Positions 1 to 11,678 of a stretch of 64,000 nucleotides of DNA are shown one piece after another. The stretch covers positions 65,045,741-65,109,740 of the forward strand of contig CM062289.1 of assembly GCA_031216915.1 (NCBI GenBank). The letters are read 5' to 3'. Position numbers and translations under genes: made by a program. Each line of letters starts with the position of its first letter. The first letter of the stretch is position 1. The notes beneath the pieces were generated by a model, which had not been told where the DNA came from, searched no databases, and saw only the letters and a program-made list of their open reading frames with translations. This stretch comes from Pictodentalium vernedei. Taxonomy: Eukaryota; Mollusca; Scaphopoda; Dentaliida; Dentaliidae.

Positions 1-8
1 CACATATC

Positions 9-76
9 GTCCCTGTAGTTCCAATGTGTTCTATGTGCTTACTGGCACATAGAACACATTGGTACTCCGGGGACGA
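9..76. repeat. Hairpin mini-MITE, family H, copy 1
   Basis: Near-perfect palindrome with outer arms CGTCCCTG..GGGGACG and inner arms GTGTTCTATGTGC / GCACATAGAACAC. Related copies lie near 3813, 7267, 18696 and 32308. All are about 65-70 bp and nearly all stem, so they are foldback elements with no coding potential. Confidence 0.75.
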
Positions 77-609
77 ATTATTTGCTCTTATTTTATTTTT
101 ATAATTGTATTGTCGAAAATCTGATGATATTTGTGACTATTTTCGGGTTTGTTGGTTCGATTTTTATTTCGAGGCGAACAAAAGTGGAAAGCGTTCGTTT
201 AAACCATATTCCCCCGATGTTTCGTTTGCGCTTATACCCTGGATGTTGCACGCTCTCATATACCTTGGATGCTGGACGCATCCTTTGCCATGGCTATTTG
301 TCCAAGGCATTCTGACCAACCAAAAGACAGAACTTATCGGAATATAGGGACAACTTGATTTGAAACATTTGTTGTTATAATATAGGGGTCTTTAGACTTT
401 AAATGAAACACATGTAGCTCATCTACATCATTAGAAATGTTTTCTAAGCTTCCAACAAAATCAAAAGTTTCATCGTGATCGACGTATCGAGTTACACGTT
501 TCTTTAATCTACACGCCACAGCACGATGACCATGTTTTAAACAATTATTAAACTTATAATTCCCATATTTACATTCAGAGGGGTTGTGATTGCCCTTATT
601 ATACCTATA

Positions 610-984
610 TTTATTATTATTTATTTATTGGGGTGTAAGGTCACATACTTATGCACAATGGCTAATCGTGACCGTGACAGTTTTACGGGTGGAGGAAGCC
701 GGAGTACCCGGAGAGAACCACCGAGCAACGACGAGCAACTGTCAGCTCCTCAACATTCTAACTCTGTTCAAGCTCCGCTCAATCAGAGTTACAGCGGTTG
801 GAGACATGTGCAACATCGACGTGCAATACGCCGTAGTACACGGCGTCATCGTGCCCCCATGTAGGCAACGGGGATAAAGTGCCTTGCCCAAGGACACAAC
901 GCGGGTCTTCCCGGACGGGGATCGAACTCGAGACCTCCAGTATAGAAGTCCAACAGTCTAACACTGAGCCACCGCGCTCCCATT
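610..984 (-). mobile_element. tRNA-headed SINE with 11-bp target duplication
   Basis: The direct repeat TTATACCTATA flanks it at 599-609 and 985-995. On the minus strand it has a Pol III-type tRNA-like head near 980-900, then a conserved body with GTGTCCTTGGGCAAG, then the shared 3' part (reverse of TTTTACGGGTGGAGGAAGCC), ending in an ATTT-rich tail. It lies inside the gypsy remnant. Confidence 0.85.
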
Positions 985-1102
985 TTATACCTATAACACA
1001 GCAAACTATCATTTTTATTGGAAAATAGTTGTGTTCTTTTGGACTTATAATTATTATCAGTAGCCATAAATTTATCATGTTCGACTATTGTAATTTCAGA
1101 TT

Positions 1103-1720
1103 TAACCCTTTACCCAACATAAGGGCTAAAACCCGGCCAGCGTTATTCACAAAAATGCCATTCAATTTTCATTTTTTGCGTCAAAAACGTAGCTTATGAC
1201 CCCTGATTGGAACGAGCTCTTTGAGCTCGTTCCAATGAGGGTTATAAGCTATGTTTTTGACGCAAAAAATGAAAAACATTAGTTATTCAATAATGTTGTA
1301 TTCAAGTGTCGTCTGTGGGCGCAGTGGCTCAGTAGGTAAAGGTGCAGGCTGCAAGCCGAGAGGCCCTCGGTTCGAATCCCACCTGCGGCAACCGCGTTGT
1401 GTCCTTGGGCAAGACACTTCTCCCCCATTGCCCACGTGGGCGCACGGTGGCGTTGTGTACTAAGGCGTACTGCACGTCGATGGTGCACCTGTCTTCAACC
1501 AATGCTAACCCTGCTTGTGTGGAGTTGGTATGTTGGGGAGCTGACAGTTGCTCGCCGTTGCTCGGTGGTTCTATCCGGGTACTCCGGCTTCCTCCACCCG
1601 TAAAACTGTCATGGTCATGATAAGCCATTGTGCAGAAATATGTGACTTTAAACACCAAAAAATAAATAAATAAATAAATATTCAAGTGTCGTCTGCTTTC
1701 CATGTTAGGTAAAGGGCTAA
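1103..1720. mobile_element. piggyBac-like MITE (TTAA, CCCTTTACC ends) carrying a SINE
   Basis: The ends are TTAACCCTTTACCCAAC and, inverted, GTTAGGTAAAGGGCTAA. A TTAA target and CCC-starting termini are the piggyBac signature. The interior is a long palindrome centred on GAACGAGCTC..GAGCTCGTTC. Other copies start at 4733, 13600, 16344, 22488, 26849, 30334 and 31769. There is no transposase, so movement would need an autonomous partner. Confidence 0.75.
1316..1679 (+). mobile_element. tRNA-headed SINE nested in the piggyBac-like MITE
   Basis: A perfect 16-bp target duplication, ATTCAAGTGTCGTCTG, lies at 1300-1315 and 1680-1695. The head carries an A box (TGGCTCAGTAGG) and a perfect B box (GGTTCGAATCC). 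It is followed by the shared body and an (AATA)n tail. Not a functional tRNA: the cloverleaf runs directly into the SINE body. Confidence 0.92.
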
Positions 1721-2574
1721 TTTAAGTTGAAGTTGTCCGAAGTTTATACTATCTCTTTCGGCCATTTTCATAGCAGTAGCAATTTCAGTAGCTCTACGGA
1801 AAGTTAACTGAACTTCACTGAGCAATTTTCGGAATTATTTCACTATGCAGCCCACTTACAAAACGATCACGAAGTGCCTCTTCCAGGAATGCCTCAAATT
1901 CACATTATTGTGACAATTTCTTCAATTCACCCAAAAACTGAGCAATAATTTCATCTTGGCGTTGGTTGTGTTTCCAAAATTTAAGTCGTTCAGCAATTAC
2001 GAGTGGCTTTGGGCCACTGTGTCTGGATAAAACACCAATTAAATTGTCAGCTTTCTTCACTTGGTAATTTGGGAGCTAATACATATTTCAAGAGTCCGTA
2101 TACTTTGGGACCTATCGCACTAAGCAATACTGCAGTCTTTTTTCGTATCGGTATTATCGTTAGCGATAACAAATTGCTTGAGCCGCTGTTGCCAATTTGT
2201 GAAACTGTCCTTTTCCAGGTCAACCTTTTCAATTTTGCCCAACAAAGTGGCTATTTTTTTCTTTTGACAATTTTTGTTTGGTGGTTATGTTGATTGAGCC
2301 ATTCCAATCGTAATGTGACGGTCTTTACTTTCATCTGTGTGCTATTTCAATTTCTTCATAGTTTGGGTCCCTGTCGGCCAACTCGTCGCCAAATTAGGTT
2401 ATGTATTCGGAATTTTTATGCCATTTATATTAACCAAAAACAGCATAAACTTTCTCATTCTTTTTCATGGCGACCAAAACAAGGGTCGAGACAGGAATGT
2501 GCAGCGTTACTTGCGCATTGACACTACGGAAGATTACACAGTCTAAGGAAGACAAATCCACTCATTGGCCGCAA

Positions 2575-3632
2575 ATATCAAAGTCCCAATAGTGCTGGGT
2601 TCAGTTCACTATAGAAAGTCTGCTATGGCATAAGCAAGGGACCACACTTTTTAAAATAAACTACCTTAAAATAACTGAATGGTTGTATTTTGCAATCTTT
2701 TTTTTTTGGGGGGGGGGGGGGGGTGGCGTCGCGGTAACCGGTTCTCGTCAGATCACCGAAGTTAAGCAACGTCGATCGCGGTTAGCAGTTGGATGGGTGA
2801 CCATTTCAGCGACTGATTCGTACTCCCGCGTTGTGTCCTTGGGCAAGGGACTTAACCCCGATTGTCTACGTGGGGGCACGATGACGCTGTGTACTAAGGC
2901 GTACTGCACATCGATGGTGCGCATGTCTTCAGCCACTCTAACCCAACCTGTGCCGCGGCGCAGAGATCAGAATTACGATGTTGGAGCTGACAGCTGTTCG
3001 TCGTTGCTCGGTGGTTCTCTCCGGGTACTCCGGCTTCCTCCACAAGTAAAACTGTCACGGTCATGATTAGACATTGTGTATAAGTATATGACATTAAAAC
3101 ACCAATAAATAAACAATAAATAGTACAGACTTGGAGAAATCTTTTTATTATTCATGAGAAGAATGTGTAGTAAGACTAATTCCAATATATGGTATCTACA
3201 GATCCCAAAGTTGCCATTTTGTTTTGATGAAGAAAGTTCAGTAGGGTTCAACACCATACGGTACAGAGCAAGAAGGAACAAATGACTTCATGAATGAAAA
3301 TGAAGAATGCGCAATGTGAACATTTTGTAGTAATAATTATACCTCATATTCTGTTAAAGATGGTTTAATGTTCTTGGCAAATTCACAAAAATGATTTCCT
3401 TGATCAACTAAAGAGAAAAACTATCCTAATTTATTTATTTGGTAACATGTGGGTCATTTCTGGTGTTTAAATATGACAACTGTCACTTAAATGTTTAAAT
3501 AAAGTGAAGTATGGCAACAACGATTGGCACAACCATCAAAATTAACAGTCCCACATTAAAAAAACTTGTATCGACCAACTGATTTGGTTTAGAGTGTATG
3601 ATTGTTCATTCTATGCTTTACTTTGCATAATG
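2575..3632 (-). repeat. Dispersed repeat, inverted copy (possible LTR)
   Basis: Reverse-complement similarity to 14535-15605, and partly to 9800-10280; for example GAACAATCATACACTCTAAA occurs on the other strand here. It is interrupted by a 5S-headed SINE (2699-3120). It lies upstream, in the minus sense, of the gypsy gag. A primer-binding-like TTTGGCGACGAG occurs on the minus strand near 2400-2385, so it could be that element's LTR. Edges are approximate and the LTR reading is inference. Confidence 0.5.
2699..3120 (+). mobile_element. SINE with a 5S rRNA-derived head and the same body as the tRNA-headed SINEs
   Basis: After a T/G homopolymer, 2735-2810 reads like the internal part of 5S rRNA: TCAGATCACCGAAGTTAAGC and then TTGGATGGGTGACC. 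From about 2828 it switches to the body of the neighbouring tRNA-headed SINEs (GCGTTGTGTCCTTGGGCAAG) and ends in the same AATAAATAAA tail. This is a 5S-type (SINE3-like) promoter on a shared body. Confidence 0.75.
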
Positions 3633-3812
3633 TGTTTTGAAACTATAGTACTCCAGTAGGACGTTTCTGTGAAGGTGAAATGTTATCAGAACAGACTGAT
3701 TTTACAACAGTGAGAGATTATTTGTTGATTGAATCCAACTTGATAGGCAGTCAATGAAAGGCGTAAATAAAATCACGATTATTTCCGTTAATGATTTCAT
3801 TTATCTGTAATT

Positions 3813-3882
3813 TCGTCCCCAGAGTTCCAATGTGTTCTGTGTGCCTACTGCCACATAGAACACACTGGTACTCAGCGGACGA
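3813..3882. repeat. Hairpin mini-MITE, family H, copy 2
   Basis: CGTCCCCAGAGTTCCAATGT is followed by its inverted partner ending GGACGA. Same design as the copy at 9-76. Confidence 0.75.
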
Positions 3883-4732
3883 TTTCTTGACCGTTCGGAC
3901 CTCACTGTCGCTATCTAACGGTTCTTACCACGATGAAATGTTGATTTTGTGGATACAATATTGACATGCAGTTTAGGTAGTACTTATTTCATATTACAAG
4001 GTTTAAGCGATAAGATCGCTATAGGTCAATTTGACACTGAATATAATTGCGTGGCAAAAAAAGTTAACATTACGGTGTTCTCAAATTTCACTGAAGATGG
4101 ACACCTAAACCCGTTGTTGTTCTATTTATATTGAAATCATTTGGGTAGCAGACAAACATGGAAATGGAAACATGAAGTTGTAAGTTTTGTTCGGCCTTCT
4201 ATGAAATGATATTTTAGTACAAACATAATTTTGACGATTACTATTAATGTTTGTGGTGATATATTTTTGTTTTGAAACCTGTTTATCGAGTTTAATATTT
4301 TACGTATCGACAACAACCAAATTATAATATTACGAATGAGAAGCGTAGTGATCCATTTCTAAAAATGGCATCCCTGTATAAGGAAATTGAAGTTCTCCTG
4401 CAATTACAACTTTATGTTGCATTAATGGCATTGTCAAGGCAACTTTCCCCCGTGAATGTATTGTGCGTTATCAGTACCATCGCCTTGCAGATTTTTAGAA
4501 GTATGGGCCGTTTCTTCAGTTCTTAGATCTTTGAAAACAATATTTTGCCCAAGTTCACGATTTGCCTTATATGGTTACAAACCGTCAGGTGACTGATTTC
4601 CCTTATGGTATTTTAAAATGGAAGTTTATTTCTTTTTTGTGCACTTTTTTCTTTGGGCGCTTTTAACACATTACGGACGAAATGGTAAACTGTTCTTTCT
4701 CCAAGTCTGGAGTTCGAAGTCTTTTATTTAGT
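3883..4732. other. No gene seen
   Basis: AT-rich sequence with only a short uninformative ORF (3949-4134). No motif recognised. Confidence 0.6.
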
Positions 4733-4983
4733 TTAACCCTTTACCCAACGAATCGCCCGCATCCACCCGCGTAATAAGCAAATTCAGCAGTTGAAAAAAT
4801 ATTATATTTCAAACATTTTCAACAAAACCATATCATGTGACCCTTCGTTGGAACGAGCTCGTCGAGCTCGTTCCAACGAGGGGTCACATGATATGGTTTT
4901 GTTGAAATTTTTTGAAAAATTTTAAAAAATGATATTTAAAATAATAAATTTTTTGATATCGTCTGCGTTGGGTAAAGGGTTAA
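4733..4983. mobile_element. piggyBac-like MITE
   Basis: TTAACCCTTTACCCAAC at the left and GTTGGGTAAAGGGTTAA at the right. Inner palindrome GGAACGAGCTCGTCGAGCTC. Confidence 0.8.
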
Positions 4984-5160
4984 ACGGCATTTATTTCCAA
5001 TTATCAGAGAGAAGATATACAACAATGAAATGTTTGTTGATTCGACAGTACGCTGAAAACGTATAAAGATCGTTTTCTCCAAAAGTGTACTTACAACTGT
5101 AATGACACTAGATGTTATTTATATGACTACTGTAACCCAAACTCAGTTTCTGTAAGTGTA

Positions 5161-5395
5161 CAGTAAGTCACCCGCAGAGTGGGGATTCCACCCAAGCAAT
5201 AATTCCAAATTTGTTGCAAAACATAACCAGCACAAGTAAAGTTTCAGCCAATGGACCTCCGGGTTCAACCTGGAGGTCCATTGGCTGAAACATTGCTTGT
5301 GTTGTTTGTCGATATGTACAAAATTTGAAATTTATAGCTCGGGTGATAACTCCACTCCGCGGTTGATTTAGTTACAATCCACTCTCCACGTACTG
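5161..5395. mobile_element. CAGT/TA MITE with palindromic core
   Basis: TA target repeats at 5159-5160 and 5396-5397 and CAGTA..TACTG termini, the left end being shortened. The core palindrome CAATGGACCTCCGGG recurs in the copies at 15058, 16981 and 25586. TA target and CAGT ends fit the Tc1/mariner superfamily. Confidence 0.75.
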
Positions 5396-6039
5396 TATAT
5401 GGCCAATTGTAGTGATGGCCCAATTGTCGGTAATTGTTTATCGGTATCGGTCTGATACTTGCATGTATTTATAACGGCATTAGTAATGGCCGTCAACCAA
5501 AGGCCTCATTTCAAGTTCAGGGACCATAGTGGTATGATATTTATCACGCATATTAACTCTACAGTTGACGGAGAAAACACTGCAAGTTAGTATTGAATTG
5601 CGCCTTGGTAGCATGACGGTGTCAACTACAATGTCGGTTTTGCAGTTAGGATCGACATCTCCTCAGAGGTCGTGGTGGTGCTGTTCCTTGAAGGTTCCAT
5701 AAGGGCAATAGCTTATACTGAGTCACAGCTGCTCGGTATGTATCTTTAAGTATCACTGGCAGTATCAAGGTATATCAAGGTGTATTTGAAGATGTTACGC
5801 TAAGCGCCATAGTTGCCAGGAAGGAGGAGACAGGTAAGTGCCCACAATATACGCTGCAGCTTCGAAAAGTGGCATATAGAGAATCGGAGTAGTAAAAACG
5901 CCAACAATTTAGAGAAGACAGGTATGACCTCATTAACTTCAAACTTATGATAAGTCTCGTTAATGATCAGAATCCTTTAATGACATTGAATAGTCACTGG
6001 TGATTATGAACAACCCTATTCGTAGAAGAAATGACAGTT
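5396..6039. other. No gene seen
   Basis: Unremarkable mixed sequence before the BEL/Pao remnant. No convincing ORF or repeat recognised. Confidence 0.5.
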
Positions 6040-6544
6040 CACCAGAGCATGTGATTAATGAATCACAGTTTTCCTCGTTCTTCAAGCTGTGAAGCGTCAC
6101 TGCATTTGTTCTCCGTTTTGTCTCCAACACAAGAAAACGGGAGTTTGCTCGTGAAATGGGTCCATTATCAATCAATGAACTTAGCAGTGCAGAACTGTAT
6201 CCTATAAAGCAGTCTCAAAGTGTTGTACATGCAAATATGTTTCATATTCTGAAGAACAAAACCTCAACTCATTCACAACCCATGATCACTCAGTTCCAAT
6301 TATTCATAGATGATGCCAATTTAATCCGTACTCGTGGTCGTATTAGAAATTCTGCCATTAGTTATTTAACAAAAACTTCCAATCTTGTTTCCAACAAATC
6401 ATCATTTAACAGTTTTCATCATCAGATATTTCCTTGCTTTGTGCCTTCATGCAGGTGTAAATCAAACAGTATCAAGTATTTGCCAGAGGTTTTAGATTTC
6501 ACGTATTCGACAGATTGTCAAACGTAGTTCTTAAGGAATGTGTT

Positions 6545-6900
6545 GGGGGCGCGGTGGCTCAGTAGGTAGAGGTGCAGGCTGCAATCCGAGAGGTCCTCGG
6601 TTCGAATCCCACCTGCGGCAACCGCGTTGTGTCCTTGGGCAAGACACTTCACCCCCATTGCCCATGTGGGGGCACGGTGGCGTTGTGTACTAAGGCGTAC
6701 TGCACGTCGATGGTGCACCTGTCTTCAACCAATGCTAACCCTGCTTGTGCGGAGTTGGTATGTTGGGGAGCTGACAGTTGCTCGCCGTTGCTCGGTGGTT
6801 CTCTCCAGATACTCCGGCTTCCTCCACCCGTAAAACTGTCATGGTCATGATTAGCCATTGTGCAGAAATATGTGACCTTAAACACCAATAAATAAATAAT
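6545..6900 (+). mobile_element. tRNA-headed SINE inside the BEL/Pao remnant
   Basis: The direct repeat AAGG(A/C)ATGTGTT, with one mismatch, flanks it at 6533-6544 and 6901-6912. A and B boxes (TGGCTCAGTAGG, GGTTCGAATCC) are intact. It is very similar to the copy at 1316-1679, so the same young subfamily. Confidence 0.9.
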
Positions 6901-7266
6901 AAGGCATGTGTTCAATGTATAAAAATTGTTGGAAAACCATATAGAACACCCACGGCACCTCATCTGTCAGGGGATAGCGTCAAAACACACCCTTTGGTGT
7001 CATGGAGTGGATTTTGCTGGCCCCTTCAACGTTTCTGATTCACCATACAAAGCTCACATTTGTCTGTTTACATGAGCGGTAACCCATGCTGTGCACCTTG
7101 AAGTAATTCCTGATTCAACAGCTCAGACATTCGTAGCCTGTTTTCGACGCTTCATTGCAAGACTTGGTCTTTCAGTGAAGGTTATTTTTGACAATGTCAA
7201 TACTTTTACTGCTGCTGCAGATTTCATAAAAGTGTTAATGTCTAATCCACAGGTGAATAAAGAACT

Positions 7267-7336
7267 CGTCCCCTGAGTTCCAGTGTGTTCTATGTGCCAA
7301 TAGGCACATAGAACACATTGGAAATCAGTGGACGAA
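7267..7336. repeat. Hairpin mini-MITE, family H, copy 3
   Basis: CGTCCCCTGAGTTCCAGTGT with its inverted partner ending GTGGACGAA. It lies inside the BEL/Pao integrase remnant. Confidence 0.8.
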
Positions 7337-8367
7337 CTGACTGATAGGAATATCAGGTGGACATTTATTCCCAAACGAGCGCCATGGTATGGTGGCTTTT
7401 GGGAAAGACTGATTGGAATTAATAAGACTTCATTAAAGAAGGTGCTAGGTTGGCGGGGGTAAAATGGACGGATGGTGAAAAAACTTCAATTTATTATCCT
7501 CGGGGCCAATTAAGAAAATCAAGGGCCTGAGTATCTGAACATGTTGGGCTAAAGGGTCATAACTTTAAAACCTACCATGTTCAAATACCCAGACCAATAA
7601 CCCTGGCACACCGATTGTGGTTTCCTAAATTGAAAGTAAAACCTCGGGAAAGGGGGTGGGGTGAAGGAAGAGGGTCTTATATTTCTCTGGGAATTTCCTT
7701 TTGCTACATTGAGTCTTTTTTTCTAGACGCTAACCAACGAAATGAAATCTTGATTGAATGAGAATGTAAACCAGTGTATTTTCTTTGATACTAGGAATCT
7801 GGTTATATATAAAGAATAAAATTTAATTGAATTGAAAGTGTGTCAGTTATAGTGCACTTATTACTGTTGCAACTGAAATTGAAGCTTCTATGAACGATAG
7901 ACCATTGACATTTATATTATTTGATATTGATGAAATTAATGAAAGCCCATTACACCTTCATCTCTGATCCTCGGGAGGAATCTGTTAAGCCTTACACATG
8001 TACAAGTTAATATTGATGAACTGACTGATCCCGACTTTCGTCATAGAAATGGACTCATTCAAAGAGAAAAGTTTCTTGTCAAAACTTTGAATGATGTTTG
8101 GTCACGATGGAAGTATGAATATCTGCTCTCATTGAGGGAGTGTTAAAACCAAAATAAAGATCAATCTACTACAGTTAGATTAGATTAAACATATTTTATT
8201 TGCCATTTGACAATGCAAATCAGGATTCGATGACAAGTGCTTACCACTTAGAAGCCCCTCCGGACCTGTACAAAGACTAACAATTTACAATATGGCAGAA
8301 CGTATTCCATAAATAACAGAATCTAACAAAATCTAAATATTATAAACATTATAGACAAACACAAATT

Positions 8368-8370
<3 letters not shown>

Positions 8371-8456
<86 letters not shown>
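8371..8456. repeat. (GA)n microsatellite
   Basis: About 85 bp of AG dinucleotide with one or two C interruptions. The Ser/Leu ORF on the other strand is an artefact. Confidence 0.95.
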
Positions 8457-8460
<4 letters not shown>

Positions 8461-8677
8461 ATATAAAAAAAAAATAAATAGAATATAAAGAAAAAAAAAC
8501 ATGAAATACAACATTAGATCCAGTGATGATGCCCGCCACCCACCCATTTGCATTCTATAGTATCTTGGCCGTAATGTGAGTCTAAATTAACATCTTGATT
8601 ACTGCCACTAAGCATAGGTTTTCACTTCTGGGGATCTTCACACAACTATTTCGAAATTCATCACGTGGCAAACCCTT

Positions 8678-8767
8678 GATAATCTAACTTTCGCCGTGGG
8701 TACACTCTCACAGTGGGAGTTTCAGGTCCCGCCGCGAAAGCATACCCACGGCGGAAGTCAGATTATT
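8678..8767. repeat. Foldback hairpin
   Basis: GATAATCTAACTTTCGCCGT pairs with ACGGCGGAAGTCAGATTAT around a short GC-rich centre. Confidence 0.7.
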
Positions 8768-9795
8768 TCTATTATATCCTAGAGGACACAATTGTGTAGA
8801 GAACATACCTAATTGTGAGACTGTAGATGGAATCTGTGTGAGTCACGAATGAATTTTTGAACAGATAAAAAATAGATATATTACTACTTTCGGGTAATAA
8901 CGGGCTTCCATATAATACTAAATCAGTTGAATTCCAGTGGGCTGTGAATTTTGCAGTCCTCACAATTGTATATTTACGAAAAAATAATTTTACTGTCGCC
9001 GAACTATATTAGTGACGTAAAAAAGGCTTGATGAAGTCGGGTACGAAAAAAGAAGACCAATGTCAAGGAGAATTATCAGAAAGGTTTCTTCTTGTTCACC
9101 AAATTTAGCGAAATGACGTACCATCTTCAATTTAAATGTCTCCCTCGCACAACCACATTGTTAGCGCTGTTAGCACCAAAAGGTTGCGAAAATCTATGTG
9201 TGTTGACACTTTGTGGACAGAAATAGAAAAAATCCGCTAGGCGCACACAAATTCACATGAATTACCGAAATGAGACCCCAACGTGTCATAGGTGTTTAGA
9301 TAAATGAATTTAATAACCAACACAATTCCGATATTTTTCAGGCCGGTAACCCTCCACCTATAAAATTAGTATTGGTAAGCAGATCAGTTATTAATGTTGT
9401 TAAATCTCACGAGAAAACAACAGTCAAGCCTACCCCAAACATCAACTACGGGAGGCCGATAGTTTCAAAACAAATGAATCATACCAAATCATGTACATAA
9501 ATGAATTGTAAGCCAGGATTTCTAACTGAGTGTAGCCGATTGATGAAGGTATTATGCACGCAGGGCAGGTCATTTTTGGTTGTTTTGGCCACACTTGAAC
9601 ATTCCAATGACACTCTTGGCAGCTGTCATTGCGCATACAACCCCAGAAAGGGACACAAATAATACTAAATGAGGAAGTTTGGCAGTTTACCCTTTTTGGT
9701 GTATTAATATTATCGTAGTTTACTAATTCGATACTGATCTCATGCAAAATGGCATAGGATTGTGGGGGCTATGGTCACAGCAGACTCACAAAAGC
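8768..9795. other. No supported gene; one Cys-rich ORF on the minus strand
   Basis: The minus ORF 9747-9442 has six Cys in a short block (SCQECHW and TCPACIIP). I cannot match it to a family, and it has no start context or splice sites that I trust. The rest is unremarkable. Confidence 0.3.
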
Positions 9796-9799
9796 CACA

Positions 9800-10280
9800 T
9801 TGGACATTCTTCATTTTTCATTGATGCACTCTCTCATGACTCCATACTTGTTCTTCTGAACTGTGTGGATTTGACCCTTTGTGAACTTCATAAAAGGTAA
9901 ACAAACACAAGAAAAATGGCAGCTCTTTTGACATTTAGGCATCCTGAATTACAAGTGGTCTCCTGGACCGTTCTTTGCAAGAATGATAAAAAGATTTCCC
10001 CGAGGCTGTACTAGAAGGATTGCAGAATTTAACTATTCAATAAATTTAAGGAATTTTATTGTATAAAATCTGATCTTTTACTTATGCCATAGCAGACTTT
10101 CAGACAGTGCTTTCTGCCACATGGTAACGGTTCCATAGCAAATATTAGTTTCCACAAAATCTATGTTTCATTCCAAACAAATTAATTAATAATTTATTGG
10201 GGTTATTCCTTTCTGACCTTCTCTGGACTTTGGAGAAAATCACCTGAAATTGGACCACATTTACGTTGGACGTCCCCTTA
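9800..10280 (+). repeat. Dispersed repeat, copy 2
   Basis: Same family as 2575-3632 (inverted) and 14535-15605. Shared blocks include TTCTTCATTTTTCATTGATG-like sequence, TGCCATAGCAGACTTTC and TTTATTGGGGTTATTCCTTT. No coding capacity. Confidence 0.6.
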
Positions 10281-10489
10281 ACTCTGTTCAAAGACTGCGT
10301 GTAAGAAAGTTTGAAGTGAACAAGTTGCGTGAAGATTCTCCAGCTCTCTCTTCCTCATTCTTAATGAAAGTTTTCAGAGTTTCGATGCAGCACCATCGCA
10401 TTGCAGATGATGACTTGTGACGCCCACAGGACGATATGATAATATGGGCCTGTAAAAGTATGAAATTCAGTGATGTGATATATCTTGTC

Positions 10490-10850
10490 CCATTTATTTA
10501 TGTATTGGTGTTTAATGACACTTTCGACAGCCAGGGTCACCTCGTGTCGGGCAGTGTTACGGGTGGAGAAAGCTGGAGTACTCGGAGACAACCAACGAGC
10601 AACGGCGAGCAACTGTCTGACTCCCCAACGTACTAATTCCACACAAGTGGGGTTAGTTTTGGTTGAAGACATGTGCACCATCTATGTTCAGTAAGCCTTA
10701 GTACACAGCGCCACCGTGCTGTCAAACGTGGGCTGTCGAGATTAAGTGCTTCGCCCAAGGACACGGCGCAGTTAACCCTGGTGGGGATCGAACCGTGGAC
10801 CTTTCGGTTTTAAGTTCAATGCCGTAACCATTGATCACGCCCCTCCCTTC
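10490..10850 (-). mobile_element. tRNA-headed SINE, divergent subfamily
   Basis: The minus-strand head carries a B box GGTTCGATCCC near 10795. The body has the reverse of CGGGTGGAGAAAGC and an ATTT tail near 10490. It is more divergent from the main subfamily than the copy at 1316. Confidence 0.75.
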
Positions 10851-11670
10851 TTATTAAATCCATACTAAATTCTAATTGGCCTGAGTTGTGAACGTCGTGC
10901 AGAGAATGCTAGGGGTTTAACTTTTGCTGCGTTTGTTTAATACACAGAACGTGAAACATTTGACAACAAACATCGCATTTTTGGTTTTACCTCACCGATG
11001 ACTCTTCTGAATAGGAGCTTATTATTTCTGAAGCGCGCGTAGTAAAATAAAATTGGGTGTTTCTACTTAAATTCTAAAGATTATGGTAAGGGCAGATTTG
11101 CATTTCCACACACGACAAAAATGGTCACGAGATAAACATTTCTTATGCCAACTCATGAGGTAACAATCTGCTTTGACACAAAAGAGGTCTTCCATCATCT
11201 CATCATATACTACAAGTGGTTGGCTCTCATAACATAATCCATTAGCCACTACCCTCGAGCCCCGCGCGGGGGCATAGCTACGAGGTTTTCCCGTGGGGGA
11301 GGGGGGGGGGTGTAGAACAATGAGAATTCCAACTGGGAATGAATACTTAAAGGGGTTCCCCCACCACAACCACTTCCCCACCTCCCAAGAGGTGGATATT
11401 TTTCAAAATGTTGACTCCGAGTGACATTCTGAGAATATTTGAAAGCCGTTAAAATGACTGCAGCTAAATATGTGTACTGTGTCGAAGGGAAAGTATAAAA
11501 AACTTTGAGAAGCAATTTATTTAGTATTATCGACTTTAATCCCAAACAAATTATTGTCAATTCATATTTCGAGTCTAGCAATTTGAATTTGCATAATTTC
11601 ATATTCTTACTATTGCCAGCGTCACGTGAGGACATAGCAGTTCAGACATAAGGTGAAATGAAAAGTTCAC
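10851..11670. other. No gene seen
   Basis: It contains a short GC-rich, G-run segment near 11255-11310. ORFs across it are low-complexity and unsupported. Confidence 0.5.
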
Positions 11671-11678
11671 ACATGCAG

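Larger units (their letters stand above)
334..2260 (-). pseudogene. Ty3/gypsy gag-pol remnant, split by nested insertions
   Basis: Read on the minus strand, 2250-1720 encodes a typical gypsy Gag core, for example KKTAVLLSAIGPKVYGLL followed by a stretch like EEALRDRFVSGLHSE, with several stops and frameshifts. After the insertions, 1100-996 and 598-334 continue into Cys/His zinc-knuckle residues (CKYG..C..HGHRAVAC) and then the Gag/protease linker (DVDELHVFHLKSK). The reading is interrupted by a SINE (610-984) and by a piggyBac-type MITE (1103-1720) that itself carries a SINE. Gag would package RNA and the knuckle would bind it. No functional product is possible. Family assignment rests on recognised Gag and knuckle patterns. 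Confidence 0.7.
6040..8145 (+). pseudogene. BEL/Pao retrotransposon pol remnant (integrase half)
   Basis: Plus-strand blocks in order match BEL/Pao polyproteins. Near 6120-6400 is the pre-integrase region (GPLSINELSSAELYPIKQSQ and FIDDANLIRTRGRIRNSA). At 7083-7260 is the integrase core (AVTHAVHLEVIPDS and FRRFIARLGLSVKVIFDN). Near 7350-7445 is FIPKRAPWYGGFWERLIG. Near 7870-8140 is the C-terminal region (IEASMNDRPLTFI). It is broken by a SINE (6545-6900), a hairpin MITE (7267-7336), an unexplained 400-bp interruption (about 7446-7845) and several stops. Integrase would insert retrotransposon cDNA into the genome; this copy is inactive. Confidence 0.8.

Noticed and set aside
1316..1390. A tRNA gene
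   Set aside because: The A and B boxes are good, but the sequence continues into a SINE body with target duplications, so it is a retroposon head.
2735..2815. A 5S rRNA gene
   Set aside because: Only the internal promoter part is present and it leads into the SINE body.
8323..8553. Ser/Leu-repeat ORF on the minus strand
   Set aside because: It is the translation of a (GA)n microsatellite.
9442..9747. Cys-rich secreted protein or cystine-knot exon
   Set aside because: The Cys spacing does not fit a family I can name, and I see no reliable signal peptide or splice sites.
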